Below are positions 1 through 12,428 of a stretch of DNA of 64,000 bases, piece after piece. The position numbers and the translations under genes were made by a program. The notes below the pieces were generated by a model, which was not told the origin of the DNA, ran no database searches, and was given only the letters and a program-made list of their open reading frames with translations. The stretch spans positions 372,001 to 436,000 of the forward strand of contig JAMZAV010000027.1 in assembly GCA_024449915.1 (NCBI GenBank). Direction: 5' to 3'. Position 1 is the stretch's first letter, and every line of letters starts with the position of its first letter. Origin of the DNA: Sweltsa coloradensis. Lineage: Eukaryota; Arthropoda; Insecta; Plecoptera; Chloroperlidae.

Positions 1-2374
1 ACGAGATTTACAAATATTGTCCTGAAGAGATAGGAAAAACAAATTGACAAAACAGTTTTAATAAAATATACGAGTTTGACATTATGATCGAGGGGTGGAT
101 CTGGATCTGGCAATAGCCATATCAAATAAATTTGTTTCCTATTTTATATTATTATGTTATTAATCTAAATATTTTCACTTTAAAATAATATGTATTTTGG
201 GAAGATTTTGAACTAAATAACTATGCACCTGCAATCACAATTTAATTGCAAATTCTCTTCATCCGTTTCGTCCCAAAGTGAAGATTGTAGTTTAAGTCCA
301 CGTGGGAAAGAATCCTGCTTTAATTAATAAACCAGTTGTATCTTTAACATGCTTCATCGACCTTGATGTCTCCTCTATCTAAATATCAACTACCAGCTAT
401 TATTTATTTATAGAAAACTATAGTATTAAAATATTGCATCCATATCATACTTTATATTACAGTGTTGTCAATTCGAACACAACAATGCTATCAATGGCTT
501 GCAACGGATTCATTACTATTTTGATACCCACACCGATTGTGTACAGCCTCTTACATTAGTTATTTTATTTTATTGAATTTTACCTGCCCATAGGGCAGGA
601 AGGCTAATGCAGGGCAAGTGTGGCCCTCTGATTACACACAATTAAACGATATTTCTGTTTCGATTTCAAAAAGTGACATTTTAAAAAGCTTACTTGTCTC
701 ATTGAATCGCGATAAATCTCTTTATTTATTTAATTTACTTTTGATTTATTTTTTAACTCGCGTGATTTTTAAAATGGTTTCTTGAAACACAGTTAATTCA
801 GGCGTGTAGGAAGGGGGGGGGGATTTCTGCCTAACATTTTCCTATGCTCTCCCCCCACCCCACCCCTACTTCAGAATGTTAAACATCCAGTCTCACCGTT
901 CATCTCCACGGCTTGCAGTAAGTATTTTGTGGCTATGGTTATGTCAAGCGTGCAGATGCAAAAAATCTCTAGAGTAATTACCCCCCTTCATATCCCCCTC
1001 CACCACTCGAAAAAGAGTTTCTACGCGTCTAAGTAAATGACTACTTCTGTTAATTAGTGTCTCTATTCCTGTAGGCCTAGATCAAAATAGGTCATGCACT
1101 TGTTTTTGTAGGGGCAATTGTCATAGCGAAACCTACTTGAGTACTCAACCCTATAGCCTTAAAAAAACATTAACAATGCGTCGTTCCTCTCGCTGGTAAG
1201 AGGACTGGGAAAGTAGCAACTGCGAAGCATCTCTAGATTAAAACATCTAGTGCAAACACGATGCTTGTCGTCAGTGCAGCCACCTGAGTGTGTATGGGAT
1301 GGGATGGGAAGAGCAATTCAATGGAGCACAAATACAAGTTATTCGACGTATACGAGGAGGTCTACCAACGACATCCCCTACAAAGTTTAGATTGGATATC
1401 GAAAATCTGTACAGTTTCCAATAATTCAACGTCTGGAATGTTGCATGGAGTGAAGTTAGTGAGGTTACGAGTGTGATCGTGAAAAGCTTCTCGGATTGGT
1501 GGGTTTTTCATTAGTCAGCCGTTCAAACTCACTACAAATCGAACAAAGACCTTAGCCCTCTTATTTTCCATACTTCGAGAACTGGCTCGGTTCGGTCACT
1601 AACAATAGAAGACTGATTTGTTTTGTAAAGTTCTGGTGAACCAAAGAGGTTTATCCGCGAGTTTGATTAAACCGTGACCTTGATATAATGTCTGCTGGAT
1701 GCTGCTAGCTAGTTGCGGGTGATGTAGCCTGCTTATTCCAGCCCAAGCTAATCAAACACGATCACTCTAAGGAGACATAGAAAACTATTCTCTATGACCA
1801 TGTACAGGACTTTTTTTTACATTTTGGATTCTTTGACTTTTTACAATACATGGTAAATCACCCAAGCATCCGCTCATATTAAGTTCACAGACATGCTTTA
1901 TAATATGTATATTACTGGAGCTCCACCATTGAAAATACGTTTTCCAAATATGTATAAAACAGTAGTTATTTCAGTTTGCTTTTAAAATGGCAAATGAATT
2001 TAATTTCCCGGTTACTTGTTATCACTGTATTTAAAATAATAAACCATTTCCAATGTTGTTGCCCATGACACAGATACAATTCAATTGTAAAATACATTTC
2101 AAAATAAAATTAAAACTAACAGTAAACATAACTTTTAAATTCAAACTACTAACAAAACAACACAATAATCAGTTTAGTTTTGAAATAATTTTATTAGAAG
2201 GTTAACTGAGGGATGTATTGTTAATGGATATTGAAAATCTGGACATGAGAACATCAGTTCTTCTGAAAACCAACAATAATTTTATTCATCAGAATTGTGA
2301 ACTAATGCATGTGAGTCGAAATTAAGAAATTGCATTGCATTAATAAAAAAGTATTTCTTTGCACAAGTTCTTAG
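1..2374. other. AT-rich non-coding stretch
   Basis: No gene or element supported across most of this stretch. It has a short G-run at about 813-822. A 7-bp hairpin (CCTGCCC, ATA, GGGCAGG) lies at 583-599 next to an A/T-rich run at 560-582. That hairpin plus tail looks like the 3' end of a minus-strand retroposon and resembles the one at 28534-28585, but the rest of an element cannot be delimited. The open frame at 1288-1476 is short and unrecognised. Confidence 0.5.
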
Positions 2375-3144
2375 TTGGATGAGCGAAGCGAAGATTCCAT
2401 TTCACTACACTGGAGAAAAAAATCCGGAATTTTTTTTTTTTTTTTTTTTTTCTTTCTTTCTTTCTGTATTTTTGTCTGTTTGTTAACACGATTCCGGCTA
2501 AACCGATACTCCGATTGCGATGAAATTTTATGGAGACCTTCGAAATCTCTGAACTTAGAACTGCCACGTTTTTGAGCGCAATCGGAAAATTATTTCTTAT
2601 GAAAATCGCCATTTTACGAATTTTTTCAATTTTTAAAATATTTCTTCGACTTATAACACCTACATGCTTAATTCGATTTTATTGATTTTTTCAAAAAACC
2701 TTTATTTTATGAATTAAGATATTCGTGTGAAATTTGAGCGCAATCGAAAAATTATTTCTCATGAAAATCGAAATTTTACATGTTTTTTCTTTTTTTAAAC
2801 AAGTCTTTGACTTATAACACCTCCATGCTTTATCCTATTGTAATGAATTTTTCACAGAACCTTAATTTTATGAATTAATATATTCTTGTAAAATTTGAGC
2901 GCAATCGAATAATTATTTCTTATGAAAATCGCAATTTCACGATTTTTTCCTTTTTTAAAATTACGATTCATAAAAAAATTAAAAAATAAAGTCAATTTTT
3001 TATTTAATTTAATTTAATAAAAAAAATTATTCGACTTTGTAATAATTTTGTCACAGAACAACAGAAAATCCTCATAACACATGGCAGCTCAATGCACCAA
3101 TTACGCTCATCCAACAACGCGGCGGGACTTAAGCGTTTTCCTAG
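2375..3144 (+). mobile_element. Helentron/HINE-like element, copy 1
   Basis: Non-autonomous element with no coding capacity. It starts TTGGATGAGCG (2375-2385). The inverted counterpart CGCTCATCCAA sits internally near the 3' end (about 3104-3115), followed by a 5-bp hairpin (AACGC, 12-nt loop, GCGTT) and the end CCTAG before a T at 3145. The same terminal segment recurs in the 57.3-kb copy and both copies diverge exactly after CTAG, which fixes the 3' boundary. Asymmetric inverted repeats, a 3' hairpin and a CTRR-like end are the known layout of Helentron-associated elements. Inside are three units of about 162 bp (repeat starts near 2574, 2736, 2897) and a long T-run near 2430. Class is inferred; the boundary is directly seen. 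Confidence 0.68.
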
Positions 3145-3168
3145 TTATACTCTACTGACAACTCAAAT

Positions 3169-3296
3169 GATCTATGGTTGGTTATCGCTCACTCGTCGAT
3201 TGCGTCGGGGCCTACAAGGCCCCTTGGCTTGATCGCTTTGGTTTTAAGTCCCCCACTGAAAAACAGTTATATATGACTTGAGTGGGTTCTAAACTC
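3169..3296 (+). mobile_element. tRNA-derived SINE family A, 3' fragment
   Basis: Matches the last ~125 bp of the SINE at 46453-46870, including the run with TCGTCGATTGCGTCGGGGCC and the terminal CAGTTATAT...GAGTGGG...CTCTAAA-like tail. The 5' tRNA-like part is missing, so this is a 5'-truncated retroposed copy. It lies 25 bp downstream of Helentron-like copy 1. Confidence 0.65.
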
Positions 3297-3352
3297 GAAT
3301 TAATTAATTTTTTAATGTTCAACTCATTGATATAATGTGAATATGAATTTTA

Positions 3353-3930
3353 TTGGATGAGCGTAGCGAAGCGAAAGATTCCATTACACTACACGGGAGA
3401 AAAAAAAATTGCGGATTTTTTTTTCGATTCCGGCTAAACCGATACTCCAATTGCGATTAAATTTTGCGGAGGCCTTCGAAATCTCTGAACTTAGAACTGC
3501 CACGTTTTTGAGCGCAATCAAAAATTATTTCTCATAAAAATCGCAATTTTACGATTTTTTTCGATTTTTAAAAAATGTCTTGACTTATAAAATCTACATG
3601 CTTTATCCGATTAATGATTTTTTCACAAAACCTTTATTTTATGAATTTATATATTCGTGTGAAATTTGAGCGTAATTGAAAAATTATGTCTTATGAAAAT
3701 CGCAGTTTTACGATTTTTTTCGATTTTTTAAATTTCTTCGACTTATAACACCTACATGCTTTATCCGATTGTAATGATTTTTTTTAAAAAACGTAATTTT
3801 ATAAAATGATATATTCGTGTGAAATTTGAGCGTAATAAAAAAATTATTTCTCATGAAAATTGCAATTTAAGGCTTTAAAAAAACGCTCATCCAACAACGC
3901 GCCTGAAAAAGTGTTTGCGAAGCTTCCTTG
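3353..3930 (+). mobile_element. Helentron/HINE-like element, copy 2
   Basis: Starts TTGGATGAGCG at 3353 and has the internal inverted counterpart CGCTCATCCAA at about 3884-3894. The tail (CAACGCGCCTGAAAAAGTG, then TTTGCGAAGCTT) differs from copy 1 and matches the tail of the copy ending near 63117, so it is a second subfamily. The end is placed at CCTTG before T 3931; this is less certain than for copy 1. Three internal units of about 158 bp are visible (near 3511, 3668, 3828). Confidence 0.6.
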
Positions 3931-5137
3931 TATTAAAGTTATAAATTTAAATATATAAATATATTAAAATTGATATATTTATAATTTTATTTATTATTTA
4001 TTTGTAACCAAAAGATGATAACTATACTTTATGATTTATTTTGTGAGAGATACCGGCCAAGTCTTTCATTCTAAATCCTTTCGCATATCTCTCGAACTAC
4101 AAGTTAAACAATTAAGTGAGCAGCTACAGGACAACCAGCAATAAATGTCGATAGTTTCTACCAATACACTATACACTAAATATACTATATTATACAATGC
4201 ACAATGTGTGGTGATAGTTTCATAGCAACATCGGACAAAATATTCACCTGTATACCATTTTCCAATAGATAAGCACAAGTTACTTTTAAAATACATTAAG
4301 TTTAGTTTATGAATATCACGATTTAGGTGCACAGTACAAATAAGAGTTTTATACCTGAGGACGAAAAAAATCGTTCATGGAACGATATTTCAGAAAATCG
4401 GTTTCCTTAGGAGGTGGAAAGGCAATGATGTGTAGAAACAATATTAAAAAAATCATCGCTCTATCTTAATTGTAGCACCTAGTTCAGTGTTTCCACTTCT
4501 GTCCCAAAATATGCATATAATGCATGGCTGACAGGGACGTTACGTCACGCCCAAAAAAATAAAAATAAATATTTTCCTGTTTTATACTTTCTTTCATTTA
4601 GCTAAAGGTTTTAGTCATCTCTTTTTAACTTTTAAAAATATCGGTTTGTAGAGGGTGATTACCGTATTTTGTAAACTGCAACTCATGCGTAACACGGGAA
4701 ACTGACACGGGAGAACGAAGAATCGATACCCGCCACCAGCAATACTGATTGAAAGTTTTTTCAAGGTGTTCTGTGCTATAGACTCAGTTTAGCAGACAAC
4801 CCTTACACATTCTCTTCACACCCATCTTACCGCGATAACGTACGTTCGACGTTTTTTACATAAATTCTTATCATTATTATAATGAAAGCAAAGGTTGACA
4901 TTTTAGGGTGGACTTCTGCATTCTGGTCTGGGTGATATCAATTCTTGATGTTCTTGAGTTCACTCACACATACATTATTTAGTGGGAATACCTGTTCATT
5001 TCTGATTTTCAAACTTTATTTGAAATGACCTCCGCCACAAAATAATAATTTGAATAAATTTAACCCTTTCTTGAGCAAAATATTGTGACCCAAAATTTAA
5101 CTTTCTAGTGAACACAAGAAAAATCACATTCTTTTTA
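3931..5137. other. AT-rich non-coding stretch
   Basis: Only short unrecognised open frames (for example 4066-4332, minus). No repeat unit or RNA gene could be supported. Confidence 0.4.
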
Positions 5138-5811
5138 TTGGATGAGCGAAGCGAAGACTTCAATTCACTGATCCCCCAAAAAACTAGCTCGGGTGTTTTT
5201 TTTTCTTCGTTTTTTCTGTCTGTTTGTTCACGCTCTACCGAGCAAACGGCATAATATGCGATCTTGATGAAAATTGAAAGGGACTTTCGAAATCTCTGAA
5301 CTTAGTCCTGCCACGTTTTTGGGTATAATCGAAGAAATATTTTTCATGAATATCGTACTTTTACGATTTTTTCCGATTTTTAATGCGATATTTTCGTGAT
5401 ATAGGGCCGATTCTGACCAAACGGGTAGGACTACAACGTTCATATTTCACACGGACATTAAGGTAATGGTGATGTATTGCCTTTTGAAAGAAAAAGTTAG
5501 AAAAGTTACCCAGAATCCATAGAAATAAAGATTTTAATATGAGTTTTTTGAGGTGTATAATAATTAACAAGTAATTGACAACGATCACATACAATGCGTT
5601 CAAAAAGCAAATCTTCCTGCCTCCGATATTTAACATTCTATTAATTGGTATTACCATAGCAATTAGTACTACTTTATAAAAATGACCCTAGTTCAACAAA
5701 AATGATTTTGCAATGGAACTCGAAGAAGTAAAGAGATCACACGCATACTAAAAACTTTAAAAAAAGCTCATCCATCAACGCGACTAAAAAACTGTTCGCG
5801 AAGGGGCCTAA
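5138..5811 (+). mobile_element. Helentron/HINE-like element, copy 3 (chimeric interior)
   Basis: Starts TTGGATGAGCGAAGCG at 5138. The internal inverted counterpart GCTCATCCA is at 5766-5774. It is followed by a hairpin with CGCG stems (5779-5782 and 5797-5800) and the end CCTAA before T 5812, a CTRR-type terminus. The first ~240 bp are related to copies 1 and 2. From about 5405 the interior differs and instead shares two blocks with the 35.3-39.0 kb palindrome: GATTCTGACCA...GGACATTAAGG (about 5408-5462) and TTTTGCAATGGAACTCGAA...GAGATCACAC (about 5705-5740). The element looks recombined or internally acquired. Confidence 0.6.
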
Positions 5812-6341
5812 TAGTTTTTCAATAAAAAATAAAACAGTCTTTAAAAATCGTTTGTTTTGCAACGCACATAGATTGCAACTAATTCCGATTTTGAGATATT
5901 GCTGAAATTGTTTTGTCAGCTAGTTTTTCCTGGTTTGTCACATGTTAAATACTCACTATACATAGAATACAAATTGAATATTTAGAACATCCTGTAATGT
6001 TATGTTTTCACACACACAAAATTGAATGTGAAAAACAACAAAAATTTGTATAGCTTTTGACGAAATGTGTTACTTTAATATTTCACCGGAGACCTATAAA
6101 GTATTAACAGCGAAAACATGATTTTACCAATAATCATTAACAAGTCAGATGCACTGAAGAATCATGTGTTGGTAGCCGTTGTCTGGAAACAAATCTTCTT
6201 CTTGTGCTAGAGCTGTTTTATACTTGTTACAGATTTTCTTTGAGACAACGTTCCAATATTGTTTGTTTAGCGCCATGTTTGACTATACCTACTTAATAGT
6301 TTTACTCTACTCGTTGAATCAGCATAGTATTTAGTAATCAC

Positions 6342-7605
6342 TAGAGATGTGCGCAATGTTTTTTTTTAAGTTTTAAAATTCGCGCCTGAAAAATAAAAAT
6401 TCGCGATTTTTCGTTATTTACCAAAAAAACAATTTAATAATGCACACAAAAAAAACGCCTATTTTTAAATTATCAGTATCACAAATTTTAAGACAACGAT
6501 TTAAGTATGTTCCAGCCGGTTTTCCATTTTCTAAAATATGCAACTATGTAAAAATATAGTAAATGAAATTGAAACCTTGCACTATAAGAACCCCAAAACA
6601 ATTTTTTTTTCAATTTTTTCTGATCGGGCAACCGGCATAATATATTGCATCTTCAAAATAGTATCAAACTGCAATTTTAGACCTATCTAGCACATCGTTC
6701 AACGTAGATAGTTGTGTTTCTGTGACATTAATGTTTGACTGTTTTTCTTCGCCTTAACAAAGAGAAAACTTGGGATTTTACAATTTGGTATGTTCCACGA
6801 AATTTTTTGGATAACCGGTACTTTTTGTCAATTTGTACCGGAAAACGGAAAAATTCGCAGGGGACACGGTTCCGAAAAATCCCATGCTTTCTCTTTGTTA
6901 AAGCGTAGAAAAACAGTCAAACTTAAATGTAACAGAAACACAACCATGTACGTTGAACGATGTGCTAGATACAATTGCAGTTTGAAACTATTTTGAAGAT
7001 GCAAAATATGCCGGGTGCCCGATCAAAAAAATTGGAAAAAATTGTTTTGGTGTTCTTATAGTGCAAGGTTTCAATTTCATTTACTATATTTTTACATAGT
7101 TGCATATTTAAGAAAATGGAAAGACAGGGTGGAACAGAAAAACAAGCGCATGAGAGTGAGAATCAGTTTTAATTTTAAGCTTAATTTCACCCTTCAGTTT
7201 TCAAAGTTTCCGACAGTTTTTACCAAGATTAATCTCGACTACCCGGCACCTCCACCAAAATCTCGAAATTATGCATTTTTTGTGTAATGTCGATTTTTGA
7301 TAAGAAGTATTTTGAGCTTATTCGCGTACAAACGATTATTTCGATATCACAATCGCTTTTTATGACCCGGCACCTCCACCATATATACCAGCCAGTATTA
7401 ATTTAAGTTCGACTACCTACCCGGCACCTCCACCAAAACTTTGAAAAAAATCTGTTTGAAATTTCGTGACATAATTCGCGTTTAAAGACATAATTGCTAA
7501 TTTCGCCACAAGTTCGCGGTATCATCTAAAATTTTGTGAAAATGCGCGAATTGGAAATTTGTACCATTCAATCACAATTTCAGTTTTCTTGCAACTTTTA
7601 AAAAC
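6342..7605 (+). mobile_element. hAT-type non-autonomous element, copy 1, with nested palindrome
   Basis: Begins TAGAGATGTGC at 6342, matching the hAT end pattern YARNG. Its flanks (6342-6505 and 7136-7600) match, in reverse orientation, the complete element at 50880-51592. Shared features include the AACGAAAAATT-type segment and three copies of CCCGGCACCTCCACC (7242-7256, 7366-7380, 7420-7434). Relative to that copy this one carries an extra 6509-7135 palindrome. The right terminal inverted repeat is not recognisable beyond about 7600, so the 3' end is decayed or replaced. Open frames inside (6790-6996, 7015-7287) are not convincing genes. Confidence 0.6.
6509..7135. repeat. 627-bp near-complete palindrome
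   Basis: The left arm (6509-6821) and right arm (6835-7135) are inverted copies that run to a 13-nt centre, where CCGGTAC (6815-6821) faces GTACCGG (6835-6841). The outer ends read GTTCCA and TGGAAC. Matching landmarks include the T-rich GACTGTTTTTC segment near 6737 against GAAAAACAGTC near 6908, and the GCAACTATGTAAAAATATAG segment near 6540 against its complement near 7082. Arms carry scattered mismatches, so it is not freshly made. It looks like a palindromic element inserted in the hAT-type element. Confidence 0.72.
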
Positions 7606-7702
7606 GTTTCCCCAGTGTAGTCACTTTTTTAATTTCTGTTTAAAGTACTAACATATCAACGTCATAGTCGCGTACTATAAAATCAAAGTTAATCAATATA
7701 TA

Positions 7703-8281
7703 TTACAAGACATTTTTAGGTATAGACCACGTACAAATAACAATAATTAATTAAAATAATAACACATTTTGACGTTGCGTGGAGATTGCACCCCACTTTT
7801 TCAAAAAACTGTTTATTTATTAAACAAAACACATGTAATATGAAATGAAGATGCAAAGAGGCCACCACCAAGCCACCAATTCAATTCACCAGAAGCCAGA
7901 CAAAAACTTCATCTTCACAACCAAACCCAATCATTCATCTCAATAACGTAATAATGGACCAATCACAAGAAACAAACAAAGTCATCTTCACAACCAAATC
8001 CAAAAATAAAACTTGTCACTAGTAATCTACCAGTCACCAGAAGTCGCACTAGGTTACAATAATTTGAAATGCCAAACACATTAGTTTAAATAATAATATA
8101 ATATTTCATATAGCTTTGTTGCCCTCTTTGCATCTTCATTTCATATTACATGTGTTTTGTTTAATAAATAAACAGTTTTTTGAAAAAGTGGGGTGCAATC
8201 TCCACGAAACGTCAAAATGTGTTATTATTTTAATTAATTATTGTTATTTGTACGTGGTCTATACCTAAAAATGTCTTGTAA
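7703..8281. mobile_element. MITE with 159-bp terminal inverted repeats
   Basis: Arms 7703-7861 and 8123-8281 are inverted copies of equal length; reading through them I found a single mismatch (TTGCGTGG against TTTCGTGG). Ends are TTACAAGACATTTTTAGG. TA flanks both sides (7701-7702, 8282-8283), consistent with a TA target duplication as in Tc1/mariner-like MITEs, although TA alone is weak evidence. The 261-bp centre is A/C-rich, has internal repeats (TCATCTTCACAACCAAA occurs twice) and no gene. Near-identity of arms suggests youth or arm-to-arm conversion. Confidence 0.72.
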
Positions 8282-8283
8282 TA

Positions 8284-11200
8284 CATCATTCGACCATGAA
8301 AGCCTACATAAATACACATATATATATATATCATGTAAAAAAATAAAAAAAATATATATATAAAAACCTTATATTCATATGAGAATGCCATTTGATTTGA
8401 TTAGTAAATTCAGCAGTCAAATCCAGAATGTATTTCATTTCCTATTTGCCGTGTACTTTTAAAACATTAGATACTTCAAGAGGAAAATCTATTTGAGTCG
8501 TATGGTCAAGATCTCCATGCTACTTGACAACCATGTATTGTACCCATCATACAATTTTTATTTATATGAGCCTTGGTGCAACTGCAAGGTAAGATATACG
8601 CCCTACCCTTGATGAGAGGTTTGTAGTAAGCGGTTTAGATACGATAGCGTGTATATTTTTATGGTGGTAGTGAAATGTGTGAATTGTGGCGTTTCCGTAT
8701 CATAATTGCATATAACGTATTAGTGGATTTGACGAATCCTGGAGTGTACAGTAGAATTTTTGGCGAAGACTTTCACTAATATAACCTTGGTCGATAAAGG
8801 AAGTTCTCCCTAAACATTTTTTACCACCGACGATCATAGAGTTTGTGGATAGTAGTGTACTCTGGTTGAAGCCCCCATAACTACCATAGAGATCGCTATT
8901 CTCTCCCCATAGAGAGCATGCTGCACACTTTGCAGGTGTTTTATTCACCGAGTGAGCGACTGCACATACATAGTTCTTTGTTCGCCCGATAGATGGAGCG
9001 CGCTGGGTATTACTCCGAGGGTAGTATCGACTCTCACCGACAGAGATCGTACAGTGTTTGAACACGTGATTCTACTTCAGGGGATCGCGGGGTGAAATTA
9101 TTCTTGTAGCACACATAGGCCTACTCATTTTGAGGTTCCCGAGTTTTAATTAAGACTGTTGGATGAGTCCGTGCAAATCCGGCTCTTTTTCGGAATGCAA
9201 GGTTTATTCTGGATCACATTTTGTCCATTTATTTTCATCTCACAAATATGAAACTTTTGGAAGGTCAATAGAAATGATGATATGCGCTTGTCTCGATCCA
9301 GAGTCGTTTTATAATATTGCTAAGTGGTTTTAGTAACTGATCGTAAATATGTCTTTAAGAAGAGACAATACGTTGTAATTTTTTAAAAGTTGTGTAGGAG
9401 AGATTTATTTTAAAAGTCGAAATGTTGTCTGATTTGACATATGTGCGTGTAAGTTCTCAGAAAATTTTTGGGGGAAAAATTAGAGGTACGACAGGGTTCC
9501 TTAATGCACATATTTTTTGGGGGATTTGGTAAATTTAATAAATATTTAAATGGCCTTTTTACAATTGTAAAAATGTTGGCACAAGCGCATTCAATGTTAT
9601 AATCAATCTTCTTCTGTTTTGGGGAATGGTCGTGGGGCTCGAAGCCTCTCCCCTGGTAGTTTTAGTGCCTGGTGCGAAGCACCTATAACTAAAAATCTGA
9701 TATGTGCCAGTGTTAGATCGGATGATGATATTAATTCTAACAACGAACAGGGCGTTATAATTCACAACGAATTAATGCCCATCAAATTCATAAAGACACC
9801 CTTCTTACCTATTCTATTAACTAAGGCACAACACATGCAAAGTATTATTTAATCATAAAAAACAAAAAACAAAACACAATACCGGAAGAAATGAAATGTA
9901 GAATCTTAAAATAATCTTTAGGACGTTTTTTACTTAGGATTTATTACGACACTGTGCCTAGAAGTGGGAAGGGGATGGGCGTAGGGAAAAGTAGGGAGGA
10001 ATTTCCCCTCCCCCCTGTCACCTCTTATAAATCGTAGGTCTCCGCTCCTCCGAATTGATAATTATTGTAAATCAACCTGTCTTTTGCCACAAAAGATACA
10101 CGTACTAATTCAAGATTCTAGACTTGTATAGCAGGCTTACCTTACCTAAACTTTGCCTTAGTTTAATTATTAATGCAAGATTATTTTATCAGCATTAATA
10201 ACTAATGCTGATAAAATAGGACAAATATTGTCCTCCTTTGTACTGCATGATGTACTAATTTTAAAAAATATGCACTTTCCCTATGATAATAACCGTCCTT
10301 TATTATTTGTAGAATGCATCATTACATTATTGTCACATTTATATTGATCAAACGTACACTATGACAACTATTGCGCGAAAAAATAATATTCACAGTTATA
10401 CATTTAAACCACGCATCAAACAATATGAACACAAAACGTATACATTAAATGAAACAATGTGCAAACTCATAATGGATTTCGATTTTTTCGGTATCAATGA
10501 ATGTGTGATTATAATATTTAATCCTATATATACTCATATATATTTTGAAAGCCCAAACACAACACAAATAATATTCAATTACAAACTGAGAATAATGTAT
10601 GCACATACTTCTTTTTTCAGTCCCTTCTGCATTTAATTAAATTTAATTAAACGTAAATAGCGTAAAGGTATATTATGAAACGAGCGTATTCTGACGGCAT
10701 CAACTCGAGTGCACTCCCGTCTTTGTTCGGAACAGTTTGACAGGGATTCTCTTAATTAGAGGCAATCATGTAATTGCGATTTTCTGTTCCCCAAGCTCTG
10801 CCCTGTTCAGAGATAACCCACGCAGGACCCCTTGGGATCGGCTGACTCAAGTCACTTGTATTCTCGCCCGTAAAGATTACCTGGGTCTTCTCATTGGCTA
10901 GGTCCTTGAGTCTGCGAGGCACAAAGCATTCTATACATAATGCGATCAAGTACGTTTCGAAACCTTTTTCTCGGTTTCTTGACGATTGATTCAATTCTAT
11001 AGTGAATGTTATCTGTCTATGCAAGTTAGAAACAAAAAATATGTCAAAATAAACATGGTGGGTCCCTATGATGCGTCTTTTCAAATAAGTAACACTTTAT
11101 ATTTATATCATGAATCATGTTCAGGGCAAGAATTTATATATTACCTTGGTTTAAAAGGAATTACGGAACAGTTTTTTATGTCATGTATATTTGATAGCGA

Positions 11201-12319
11201 CGAAGCGTCTCTCATTTTAAACTTCCAAAATTAATTTATTTGAGTATCTAACATGTACGTTTAAGTTACAAACTTTTGCAGAAATAACCTGCATTGATTG
11301 CAAATTGTAATATTTGTATAACTTCTATGTTCATTAGGTAGATAATTTAGATTTATAATTTTGCTTGCCATGTTTTATTAGTTCAGCAAGTGTACATACA
11401 AGTGTGAGAGTTAGGTAGACTTCACCTCTCTGCAGTAATAAAGTGAAGACTATTTTTAGCTTGGCCGGGTACTGGAGAAGCCATTTCGTAAAGTGTACAT
11501 TTACCAAGTTCTCCTTCGCCAGCATCATCCCATCATACACCCGCCCAACATCAGATGCTAATAGCCCAGTTGTATTGTTCGCGTCTTACTACGAGAGACC
11601 ACTTCTTATGTTTCACCTTTAGGCGGGAAGTTATAAGGGAAACTTGGCACTGACCACTAGAAGCCATACCAAATTACCTAACGAAGTTAAGTAGATGTTT
11701 CGTAGAATATCACACAGTACACGTGTTTGCTACTATTGTACCAATTAAAGCGGAGCATTTCGAGAGTTAGTTGTAGGTTTCCATCTGTTTTCGAAATAAT
11801 AACCGAATAATAATTGTAGTCATCTCCAGTAACACACACCGTACGGTTGAAGATTAAACCAAAGGATTTGGTTTCGATCCCCTATACAATTTTCTTTCAA
11901 TATGTTTGAAGAAAATGAACAAACATCATTCTGAATTGTTGTGGGTATAGGTTATGTAGCTGCAATAACTAAGCTAACATTAAACTCTGCAATATGTTTA
12001 GTCATAAGTAGTTATTAGTTTATGTAATATTTTACAAAATCTATGTAATGATATGTTTGAAAGAAACCCCAAATAAATAATATGGAAGATAAAGTTGCTG
12101 ACTAAAATCGTAAATATATCGAAACAGCTTTATCATGAACATCATCGGGACCGTTCATGTGTCTGGAGAACGAGTAATGCAAACAATGTAGTTTTTTTTT
12201 ATTATAAAATATAACGCTTTTGGTTTGTTTGTGGTTGACTTAACGTCGGTTTACAAATGTTAAAACGTTTGCGTTCTAGAGTTCTTAGTAAACGAATTTA
12301 CGAACATTGGGTTTTGCCA
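8284..12319. other. AT-rich non-coding stretch
   Basis: No gene recognised. The longest frames are a 121-codon minus frame at 8700-9065 and a 110-codon minus frame at 10752-11084. Neither shows a familiar motif, and neither has clear splice or start context. A perfect 16-bp stem hairpin sits at 10182-10218. Confidence 0.4.
10182..10218. repeat. perfect 16-bp hairpin
   Basis: TATTTTATCAGCATTA (10182-10197) and its exact complement (10203-10218) are separated by ATAAC. AT-rich and isolated; function unknown. Confidence 0.7.
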
Positions 12320-12428
12320 TAGTCTGGAGGCAGACAGCAAGGAAAATAAAATCGCTAAACTTTTTGAGTAGAAGCAGCACACTGGTATCAAAATGTTCGT
12401 ATGGACGTCAGTAATTATTTCTACCTTG

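Noticed and set aside
7610..7623. GTAGTCAC as the target-duplication partner of GTAATCAC (6334-6341) for the 6342 hAT element
   Set aside because: Only seven of eight match and no terminal inverted repeat precedes it, so the right end cannot be set.
8700..9065. 121-codon minus frame as a gene
   Set aside because: No recognisable domain, start context or splice structure, and isolated; kept only as an unassigned frame.
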